Shown: positions 1 through 5,013 of the stretch, in pieces
Layout of the letters: every line of letters begins with the position of its first letter
Position numbering within the stretch: position 1 is the stretch's first letter
Source of the DNA: Gammaproteobacteria bacterium
GTDB taxonomy: Bacteria > Pseudomonadota > Gammaproteobacteria > SZUA-152
Reading direction: 5' to 3'
DNA: 5,332 nt
Assembly: GCA_030613605.1 (NCBI GenBank)
Contig: JAUWLO010000138.1
Coordinates: 1 to 5,332 of the forward strand
Notes under the pieces: model-generated
Databases searched by the model: none
The model's input: only the letters and a program-made list of their open reading frames with translations
Told to the model about the DNA's origin: nothing
Translations under genes and position numbers: made by a program

Positions 1-38
1 AAATAAAAACGGCCTAAGCGAAAAACGCCTAAGCCGTT
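1..38 (-). terminator. Rho-independent terminator after tRNA-Arg
   Basis: Seen directly: on the minus strand a 13-bp stem is formed by arms 26-38 and 8-20 around a 5-nt loop (21-25). Two pairs are G-U wobbles and there are no mismatches. The stem runs straight into the U-rich tail TTTTTATTT (9 to 1). This is a canonical intrinsic terminator, placed 19 nt past the encoded CCA of tRNA-Arg, where it would end the tRNA operon transcript. On the plus strand no T-run follows the stem, so it acts in one direction only. Confidence 0.92.
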
Positions 39-56
39 GATAGTACTGCACTTATA

Positions 57-133
57 TGGCGCGCCCGGAAAGATTCGAACTTCCGACCGCCTGGTTCGTA
101 GCCAGGTACTCTATCCAGCTGAGCTACGGGCGC
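57..133 (-). tRNA. tRNA-Arg (anticodon ACG)
   Basis: A complete 77-nt cloverleaf with encoded 3' CCA (57-59) and discriminator G (60). The acceptor stem GCGCCCG/CGGGCGC is perfect. The D stem GCTC/GAGT has one G-U pair. The anticodon stem CCTGG/CCAGG closes the loop CTACGAA, giving anticodon ACG (97-99 on the plus strand as CGT). The T arm is GGAAG-TTCGAAT-CTTTC with one G-U pair. In bacteria A34 of this tRNA is normally deaminated to inosine by TadA so that it reads CGU, CGC and CGA. It follows tRNA-Ser by 77 nt and precedes the terminator, so the two tRNAs are probably co-transcribed and cut from one precursor. Confidence 0.98.
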
Positions 134-210
134 GTAAAAAAAGAGGTGCGATTATGCGGATGTGCTCATAAAGTGTCAATTACGGCACCTTTTCATTCAT
201 CCTGAAGATA

Positions 211-300
211 TGGCGGAGAGCGAGGGATTCGAACCCTCGATGGGCGTTAACCCATACGCCCTTAGCAGGGGCGCGCCTTCAGCCACTCGGCCAGCTCTCC
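211..300 (-). tRNA. tRNA-Ser (anticodon GCU)
   Basis: A complete 90-nt class II tRNA with encoded CCA (211-213) and discriminator G (214). The acceptor stem is GGAGAGC/GCTCTCC. The anticodon stem CGCCC/GGGCG closes the loop CTGCTAA, giving anticodon GCT (264-266 on the plus strand as AGC), which reads AGU and AGC. The long variable arm with paired TGGG/CCCA is the hallmark of serine tRNAs and an identity element for seryl-tRNA synthetase. The T loop is TTCGAAT. It lies between csrA and tRNA-Arg, as in Pseudomonas-type genomes. Confidence 0.98.
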
Positions 301-430
301 CAGTCAAAAATCGCTATTATCCGCGAACTCGACAGGGGCGCTATTCTCCCAGAAATGACCGCATTAGAAAACCCATTTCACTACATCAAAGGTATATATT
401 GAGGTACAACAGGAACCACTGAAGGATACC

Positions 431-465
431 CGGCAGAGGTCATTCAATCTCTTTTTCCCCTGCCG
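431..465 (-). other. Hairpin at the 5' end of the tRNA precursor leader
   Basis: On the minus strand the arms 465-457 (CGGCAGGGG) and 439-431 (CCTCTGCCG) pair over 9 bp with one G-U wobble, around a 17-nt A-rich loop. It begins within a few bases of the transcription start predicted from the promoter at 469-496. It could cap the 5' end of the tRNA precursor. No T-run follows, so it is not a convincing intrinsic terminator for csrA. The function is inferred. Confidence 0.4.
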
Positions 466-468
466 CGA

Positions 469-496
469 ATTATCACCCACGAACCACCGATTTCAA
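469..496 (-). promoter_or_regulatory. Sigma70-type promoter for the tRNA-Ser/tRNA-Arg operon
   Basis: Seen directly: -35 TTGAAA (496-491, 5/6 to TTGACA), a 16-bp spacer, and -10 GATAAT (474-469, 5/6 to TATAAT), followed by the GC-rich discriminator TCGCGG. It lies 7 nt past the csrA stop codon and about 170 nt before the tRNA-Ser 5' end. A 16-bp spacer with a GC-rich discriminator is typical of stable-RNA promoters under stringent and growth-rate control, so that regulation is a reasonable inference. The start site would be near 461-463. Confidence 0.6.
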
Positions 497-502
497 TGAA
501 CG

Positions 503-691
503 TTAAGCGGTAGACTGTTCCGCTTCTTTTTCAGTTTGAATGCGTTCGTAAATCTCTTCCCGGTGAACAGAAATTTCTTTAGGCGCATTCACACCAATTC
601 GAACCTGATTACCCTTTACACCCAGAACGGTCACTGTTACATCGTCACCAATAATCAGGGATTCACCCACGCGTCTCGTCAAAATTAACAT
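503..691 (-). CDS. csrA: Carbon storage regulator CsrA/RsmA
   Basis: A full-length 62-residue protein of the CsrA/RsmA family, close to the usual 60-65 residues. It is a cytoplasmic homodimeric RNA-binding protein that recognises GGA motifs, often in hairpin loops near ribosome binding sites. It changes translation or stability of mRNAs for carbon storage, motility, biofilm and secondary metabolism, and is titrated by CsrB/RsmZ-type small RNAs. The N-terminal MLILTRRVGE, the core TVLGVKGNQVRIGVNAPKEI and the VHREEIY segment are all present, including L4 and R44, which contact RNA in family members. The C-terminal tail (QTEKEAEQSTA) is variable in the family. The start is set by a strong AAGGAG Shine-Dalgarno (704-699) with 7-nt spacing. 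Upstream is lysC (160-nt gap), downstream the tRNA promoter. GGA motifs in the leader suggest autoregulation. Confidence 0.98.
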   Translation of the reverse strand: MLILTRRVGESLIIGDDVTVTVLGVKGNQVRIGVNAPKEISVHREEIYERIQTEKEAEQSTA

Positions 692-698
692 TTTTTGT

Positions 699-704
699 CT
701 CCTT
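699..704 (-). promoter_or_regulatory. csrA Shine-Dalgarno, also a CsrA-type GGA site
   Basis: AAGGAG with 7 nt to the ATG at 691, an almost ideal ribosome binding site that fixes the csrA start. It contains a GGA triplet (702-700), the core recognised by CsrA, so bound CsrA could block ribosome entry, as is known for E. coli csrA. Confidence 0.85.
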
Positions 705-712
705 GTTTCACT

Positions 713-759
713 TCCATTGCTCCAACACGTCCCTGAATCCTTTCAAGTAAGTGCTGGAG
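713..759 (-). promoter_or_regulatory. GGA-rich hairpin in the csrA 5' leader
   Basis: On the minus strand CTCCAGCAC (759-751) pairs with GTGTTGGAG (728-720) over 9 bp with one G-U, around a 22-nt loop. Inside the loop TGA (745-743) and TCA (736-734) can form a small hairpin exposing the hexaloop AAGGAT, which fits the ARGGAU loop of the known CsrA high-affinity consensus. GGA triplets occur at 740-738, 732-730, 723-721 and 715-713, with a fifth in the Shine-Dalgarno. Pairing and motifs are seen directly; CsrA binding is inferred. Confidence 0.5.
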
Positions 760-761
760 TA

Positions 762-790
762 GCTATAAGCTATTGTGTTGTAAATTACAG
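762..790 (-). promoter_or_regulatory. Weak candidate csrA promoter region
   Basis: A possible -35 CTGTAA (790-785) lies 17 bp from a possible -10 TATAGC (767-762). The matches are only 3/6 and 4/6. The region also holds two short inverted repeats, TGTAAATTACA (779-789) and TAGCT-ATA-AGCTA (760-772), overlapping these elements. If real, transcription would start near 755 and cut into the leader hairpin. Tentative. Confidence 0.2.
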
Positions 791-851
791 TCCCGCTACC
801 GGCCTCACCACCGCAGCGCAATACAATTTTGCATATATTTCATACGCTTAA

Positions 852-1346
852 TCACTGCGATATTTCGACAGGCTGCTCTAAATCAAAACCACTGTGCAAA
901 GCCCGCACACCCAGTTCTAGATACTTTTCATCCACCACAACCGACACTTTGATCTCGGAAGTGGATATCATGCGAATATTGATTGCCTCTTTTGCCAGTA
1001 GTTCAAACATCTTGCTAGCAATACCGGCATGTGAACGCATGCCCACACCAACCAGAGAAATTTTGACGATCTTGTCGTCACCAATCACTTCCCTCGCGCC
1101 CAGTTCTTTGGCAACTTTCTTCAATATTGTTTGCGCACGCTGGTAATCGTTGCGATGCACAGTAAAGGTAAAATCAGTGGTGTCATCTGCACCCACGTTC
1201 TGGATAATCATATCCACCTCGACGTTGGCATCCCCTATGGGGCCCAATATCTGGTAAGCGACACCCGGATGATCCGGCACGCCCAGCACCGTCAGCTTGG
1301 CTTCATCCCGATTAAACGCGATACCTGAAATCCTTACCTGCTCCAT
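852..1346 (-). other. Possible internal start: regulatory (beta) subunit of LysC
   Basis: Met247 (ATG 1346-1344) opens MEQVRISGIAFNRDEAK, exactly at the boundary between the kinase and ACT domains. It is preceded by GAGGA (1358-1354) with 7-nt spacing, and by GAGGGA touching the ATG. In Bacillus subtilis and Corynebacterium glutamicum aspartokinases an in-frame internal start at the equivalent place gives a beta subunit that forms an alpha2beta2 enzyme. Here the product would be 164 residues, both ACT domains only. The purine-rich run also encodes Glu-Glu-Glu-Gly, so chance is possible. Confidence 0.4.
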
Positions 1347-2084
1347 TCCCTCTTCCTCAAAACTAATCAGTGTCCCTTGACCATCTTCAAAACTGGATAA
1401 CACTCTCAGTGGTACGTTGTATTTACCCGCAAACTCCACGGCTCGTATCTGCAATACTTTGGAACCAAGGCTGGCCATTTCCATCATCTCCTCAAAGGTG
1501 ATGCGATCCAGCCTGCGTGCTTTCGGTTCTACTCGCGGATCGGTGGTGTACACCCCATCCACATCGGTGTAAATCTGGCACTCATCGGCTTCCAGAGCTG
1601 CCGCTAATGCAACTGCCGTGGTATCCGAACCACCACGCCCCAGAGTGGTAATGTTGCCTTGCTCATCAACACCCTGAAAACCGGCAACAACAACCACTTC
1701 TCCTGCAGCCAGCGCCTCACTGACGCGCTTTTTGTCAATATCAACAATGCGCGCCTTGTTATGGGCACTGTCAGTAAGAATATGCACCTGCCCACCCGTA
1801 AACGAGCGCGCCGGTACACCACGTTTTTTCAGTGCCATCGCCAACAGAGCGATAGTGGTTTGCTCACCGGTAGACAACAATACGTCTAGCTCCCGACTGT
1901 CTGGCTGAGCATCCATAGACTGGGCAAGCTCAACCAGGCGATTGGTCTCGCCACTCATGGCGGAAACCACGACAACCACATCGTCTCCCTGGGCTTTGAA
2001 GGAGCCTACCTTCTTCGCGACAGCTTCGATGCGTTCCACCGAGCCGACTGAAGTCCCTCCATATTTTTGGACTATTAGTGACAT
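852..2084 (-). CDS. lysC: Aspartate kinase (aspartokinase), LysC type with tandem ACT domains
   Basis: A 410-residue monofunctional aspartokinase, which phosphorylates L-aspartate to 4-aspartyl phosphate, the first step toward lysine, threonine, methionine and diaminopimelate. The N-terminal kinase domain (about 1-240) shows VQKYGGTSV with K7, SAMSGETNRL (41-50), STGEQ (71-75), TTLGRGGSDTTAV (146-158) and YTDVDGVYTTDPR (172-184). Two ACT domains follow, about 264-340 and 343-405, with QNV (295-297) and STSEIKVSV (374-382), which carry feedback inhibition by lysine and/or threonine in this family. There is no homoserine dehydrogenase fusion, and length matches Pseudomonas-type LysC. The ATG at 2084 aligns with the conserved N-terminus. 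Its ribosome site is modest: AGG 8 nt upstream plus AGGA close to the start. Met247 has its own Shine-Dalgarno and may start a separate regulatory subunit. Confidence 0.97.
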   Translation of the reverse strand: MSLIVQKYGGTSVGSVERIEAVAKKVGSFKAQGDDVVVVVSAMSGETNRLVELAQSMDAQPDSRELDVLLSTGEQTTIALLAMALKKRGVPARSFTGGQVHILTDSAHNKARIVDIDKKRVSEALAAGEVVVVAGFQGVDEQGNITTLGRGGSDTTAVALAAALEADECQIYTDVDGVYTTDPRVEPKARRLDRITFEEMMEMASLGSKVLQIRAVEFAGKYNVPLRVLSSFEDGQGTLISFEEEGMEQVRISGIAFNRDEAKLTVLGVPDHPGVAYQILGPIGDANVEVDMIIQNVGADDTTDFTFTVHRNDYQRAQTILKKVAKELGAREVIGDDKIVKISLVGVGMRSHAGIASKMFELLAKEAINIRMISTSEIKVSVVVDEKYLELGVRALHSGFDLEQPVEISQ

Positions 2085-2155
2085 ATTCCTGACCTGTAAA
2101 AAGGGGCCAGATTAAACACTAATTTCCGCCCAACTTCAAAGTCCTTGCAAAAGCC

Positions 2156-2177
2156 CTTGTAGGAAAAATCCTACAAG
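2156..2177. promoter_or_regulatory. Perfect palindrome, candidate response-regulator operator
   Basis: A 9-bp inverted repeat around AAAA. Its core reads TGTAGG-N6-CCTACA, with the same half-site spacing as the GacA/UvrY upstream site TGTAAG-N6-CTTACA, differing by one symmetrical base per half. It also resembles RcsB-type sites. This suggests a NarL/LuxR-family regulator. On the lysC transcript it would also fold into a 9-bp hairpin with a UUUU loop. The function is inferred. Confidence 0.35.
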
Positions 2178-2178
2178 A

Positions 2179-2184
2179 ATTATA
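2179..2184 (-). promoter_or_regulatory. Candidate -10 box (TATAAT) between palindromes
   Basis: A perfect TATAAT (2184-2179) lies between repeat units 2 and 1. No good -35 lies at 16-18 bp; that space is occupied by palindrome 2191-2210. If it is a promoter for lysC, it may depend on a regulator bound to the palindromes. Confidence 0.25.
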
Positions 2185-2260
2185 GAATCATTGTAGGAAG
2201 AGCACTACAAGAATAACAGCAAATACTTATAGAAAGATTTGATAGGTATATTTAAAATAC

Positions 2261-2290
2261 ATTATAGGGATTCTACTACAGAAGTCTTAA
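2261..2290 (-). promoter_or_regulatory. Candidate lysC promoter
   Basis: -35 TTAAGA (2290-2285, 4/6), an 18-bp spacer, and a perfect -10 TATAAT (2266-2261). Transcription would start near 2254, giving lysC a leader of about 170 nt that contains repeat units 1 and 2. The -10 overlaps the edge of repeat unit 4. The region is AT-rich, so a chance match is possible. Confidence 0.4.
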
Positions 2291-2319
2291 GGGAATCTTA
2301 AGGCTATCCGGAAAATCAG

Positions 2320-4971
2320 TTAAACACCCAACTGACCTCGCACCCAGTCGGGTACCGCCTGTAAAGCCGCGTCGAGTCCAGAGGGATCCTTGCCCCCCGC
2401 CTGCGCCATGTCGGGTCGACCACCGCCCTTGCCACCCACTTGCTGGGCAACATTATTGACCAGATCTCCCGCGCGAATGCGTTTAGTCTCGTCTTTGGTG
2501 ACACCGGCCACCAAACTGACCCTGTCACCGTCTACCGCAGCTAACACCACCGCTGCAGCGCCTAGCTTATTCTTAAGCTGATCGACCGTATCACGCAGAG
2601 ATTTGGCATCGCCGCCTTCTAACCTGGCCGCCAGCACCTTGATGCCATCCACCTCAACAGCCTGTGCTGCAAGATCACCCCCCTGACTGCTCGCGAGTTT
2701 AGCTTTGAGTTGATCCACCTCTTTTTCCAGCGCACGACTGCGGTCCACCAGTTGGCGCGCTCTGGTTTCAACGGTACTGGCATCGGCCTTGAGTATTCCA
2801 GCAATTAAGGAAAGGTTCTTTTCGGTTTCACCGATATAACGCAGCGCACCTGCACCCGCGACGGCTTCAATACGGCGCACACCGGCAGCCACACCACCTT
2901 CGGAAGTGATTTTGAGCAAACCAATATCGCCCGTCCGGCTGACATGAGTACCACCACACAGTTCGACCGAAAAATCGCCCATGCTCAATACGCGTACCGT
3001 GTCGCCATACTTTTCACCAAACAGGGCCATCGCCCCCGAAGCCACCGCATCTTCCTGTGACATCAGTTTTGTTTCAACCTCTACATTGGCGCGTATTTGT
3101 TCGTTCACCATGTTTTCGATTTCTGCCAATTGTTCCGAGCTTATTGCCTCAAAGTGCGAAAAATCAAAACGCAACCGTTCCGCATCAACCAGTGAACCTT
3201 TTTGCTGCACGTGTTCACCTAATACCTTGCGCAAAGCTGCATGCAAAAGATGGGTGGCCGAATGATTACACGCGGTTTCCAGGCGGCGATTCGCATCGAC
3301 TTGCGCATCCACTTTACTGTCCATGGACACACTGCCCGATTTCACTTTTACCTGGTGTAAGAAAGCATCACCCTGCTTTTGAGTATCCAGTACAGTCATT
3401 TGTGAGTCACCAACCTTCATCACACCCTGATCGCCTACCTGTCCGCCAGACTCCGCATAGAATGGCGTGTGATCCAGCACCAACAAACCTTCTTCGCCCT
3501 GCGAAAGTTTTTTGACTGCCTCACCGCCGCGAAACAAAGCCACAACTTTGCCGCTGCCTGCTGTCTGGTTATAACCGGTAAAGTCCGTTTGCGCACTTAT
3601 CTCCAAACCTTCACCTGTTGCCACACCAAAATTACTTGCGGATCTCGCACGTTCACGCTGTGCATCCATCGCGCTTTCAAAACCTGCCATGTCCAACGTT
3701 AAATTACGTTCACGCGCAATGTCTGCCGTGAGATCTACCGGAAAACCGTAAGTATCGTAAAGTTTAAAAACCGTTTCGCCGGAAATTTCTTTTCCCGTTA
3801 ACGCAGTAACCGCTTCTTCAAGAATAACCATGCCGTTATCCAACGTTTCAGCAAAGCGTTCCTCTTCCTGTTTTAGCGAGCGCTCTACCTGCGCTTTTGC
3901 CTTCACTAATTCTGGATAGGCATCCCCCATTTCCTGACAGAGGGCATCAACCAGTTTATAAAAAAACGGTTCGCGTAGCCCCAGCTTGTGTCCGTGACGA
4001 ATGGCGCGACGAATAATGCGTCGCAATACATAACCGCGCCCTTCGTTGGAAGGAACCACATCATCGGTAATTAAAAACGCGCAGGCGCGAATATGGTCAG
4101 CAATGACGCGTAACGAAGTATTGGTTAGGTCTTTTTGCCCTGCCAGTTTGGCGATGGTTTTAATGAGATGTTGAAAAAGATCAATATCGTAATTATTGTG
4201 CACGCCCTGCAATACGGCGGCGAGACGCTCCAGCCCCATACCGGTATCAACCGAGGGATGAGGCAATGGATTCAATGACCCTTTGGCATCACGATCGTAT
4301 TGCATGAACACCAGGTTCCAGATCTCGACATAACGATCGCCATCTTCTTCTGGTGACCCGGGCGGACCACCAGCAACGTCGGCACCGTGATCATAAAAGA
4401 TTTCGGAACAGGGGCCACAGGGACCGGTATCCCCCATGGACCAGAAATTATCGCTTTCGTGTTTTTTGCCGCCCGGCTTGTCGCCAATAAGGATGAGTCG
4501 TTGAGGATCAATGCCAATTTCGTTCAGCCAGATATCAGCAGCCTCTTTATCTTCCTCATACACGGTAACCAACAGGCGGTCGGCTGGCAGTTTGGCGACG
4601 ACTGTTAAAAACTCCCATGCGTATTGAATGGCTTCGCGTTTGAAATAATCTCCAAAGCTAAAGTTGCCCAGCATTTCAAAAAAGGTGTGATGGCGTGCGG
4701 TATATCCGACATTTTCCAAATCATTATGTTTACCACCGGCACGCACACAACGCTGCGAGCTCACTGCACGCACATACTTTCTTTTTTCCTGACCGGTAAA
4801 AACTTCTTTGAACGGCACCATGCCGGCATTGGTAAACAGCAGGGTCGGATCATTAGCAGGCACCAGCGAACTGCTGGGCACAATTTCATGGTCACGTTCA
4901 CTGAAATATTCCAGAAACAGTTGTCTAATTTCAGCACTTGTCATCTGTTTTTTATCATCTTTGTTTTTCAT
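2320..4971 (-). CDS. alaS: Alanyl-tRNA synthetase
   Basis: A complete 883-residue class IIc synthetase that charges tRNA-Ala with alanine and clears Ser/Gly-tRNA-Ala by editing. The catalytic core holds motif 1 around DPTLLFTNAGM (41-51), motif 2 around RCVRAGGKHNDLENVG (74-89), and motif 3 GMGLER (244-249). N309 and D406 match E. coli N303 and D400, which read the G3-U70 pair. The editing domain has zinc-site HSATH (570-574) and CGGTH (672-676). A coiled region (about 735-760) leads to a DHHA1/C-Ala domain ending in GKGGGRPDMAQAGG (847-860). All key residues are intact. The start is uncertain: neither the ATG at 4971 nor the in-frame ATG at 4944 (Met10) has a good Shine-Dalgarno. Met10 (MTSAEIRQLF) aligns with Pseudomonas AlaS, so the true protein may be 874 residues. 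recX ends 42 nt upstream; co-transcription is likely. Confidence 0.97.
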   Translation of the reverse strand: MKNKDDKKQMTSAEIRQLFLEYFSERDHEIVPSSSLVPANDPTLLFTNAGMVPFKEVFTGQEKRKYVRAVSSQRCVRAGGKHNDLENVGYTARHHTFFEMLGNFSFGDYFKREAIQYAWEFLTVVAKLPADRLLVTVYEEDKEAADIWLNEIGIDPQRLILIGDKPGGKKHESDNFWSMGDTGPCGPCSEIFYDHGADVAGGPPGSPEEDGDRYVEIWNLVFMQYDRDAKGSLNPLPHPSVDTGMGLERLAAVLQGVHNNYDIDLFQHLIKTIAKLAGQKDLTNTSLRVIADHIRACAFLITDDVVPSNEGRGYVLRRIIRRAIRHGHKLGLREPFFYKLVDALCQEMGDAYPELVKAKAQVERSLKQEEERFAETLDNGMVILEEAVTALTGKEISGETVFKLYDTYGFPVDLTADIARERNLTLDMAGFESAMDAQRERARSASNFGVATGEGLEISAQTDFTGYNQTAGSGKVVALFRGGEAVKKLSQGEEGLLVLDHTPFYAESGGQVGDQGVMKVGDSQMTVLDTQKQGDAFLHQVKVKSGSVSMDSKVDAQVDANRRLETACNHSATHLLHAALRKVLGEHVQQKGSLVDAERLRFDFSHFEAISSEQLAEIENMVNEQIRANVEVETKLMSQEDAVASGAMALFGEKYGDTVRVLSMGDFSVELCGGTHVSRTGDIGLLKITSEGGVAAGVRRIEAVAGAGALRYIGETEKNLSLIAGILKADASTVETRARQLVDRSRALEKEVDQLKAKLASSQGGDLAAQAVEVDGIKVLAARLEGGDAKSLRDTVDQLKNKLGAAAVVLAAVDGDRVSLVAGVTKDETKRIRAGDLVNNVAQQVGGKGGGRPDMAQAGGKDPSGLDAALQAVPDWVRGQLGV

Positions 4972-5013
4972 CTAGTTACAATTTGTTTAACTCATTCCAA
5001 TCATAGCTGTTCA

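Larger units (their letters stand above)
2157..2297. repeat. Decaying ~35-bp tandem repeat with palindromic units
   Basis: Four units begin at 2157, 2191, 2227 and 2262, so the period is 34, 36 and 35 bp. Units 1 and 2 share TTGTAGGAA and CTACAAGAAT. Unit 3 begins TTATAGAAAGAT, unit 4 TTATAGGGAT with CTACAGAA. Units 3 and 4 are each preceded by AAATAC. Unit 1 is a perfect inverted repeat, CTTGTAGGA-AAAA-TCCTACAAG (2156-2177). Unit 2 keeps a 6-bp palindrome TTGTAG/CTACAA (2191-2210). It fills most of the alaS-lysC gap. Units 1 and 2 are clear, unit 4 moderate, unit 3 weak. It may be an operator array or a degenerate intergenic repeat. Confidence 0.6.

Noticed and set aside
316..321. GATAAT as a -10 box close to tRNA-Ser
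   Set aside because: No acceptable -35 sequence at 16-18 bp; the promoter at 469-496 is much better.
162..422. 86-codon open frame on the plus strand
   Set aside because: It runs through the whole tRNA-Ser gene in antisense; no ribosome site or recognisable protein family.
431..465. Intrinsic terminator of csrA
   Set aside because: The stem is good but no T-run follows on either strand; it fits better as a leader hairpin of the tRNA transcript.
2098..2131. Attenuator or terminator just before lysC (GGGC/GCCC stem, then TTTTT)
   Set aside because: Only 4 GC pairs (2128-2131 with 2104-2107) around a 20-nt interior with at most a weak inner ATTA/TAAT pairing; too weak to call.
2157..2297. CRISPR array
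   Set aside because: Repeat units are contiguous with no unique spacers, diverge from each other, and there are no cas genes.
2085..2319. Lysine riboswitch upstream of lysC
   Set aside because: The gap is long enough, but I cannot find the conserved lysine-aptamer core or its five-helix junction; the region is explained by AT-rich repeats.
3057..3515. 152-codon open frame on the plus strand
   Set aside because: Antisense to the alaS editing domain, which is fully intact on the minus strand; no family resemblance.
4972..5013. alaS promoter in the recX-alaS gap
   Set aside because: TTGGAA (5000-4995) has no -10 at acceptable spacing; TGTAAC is only 14 bp away and overlaps the start region.
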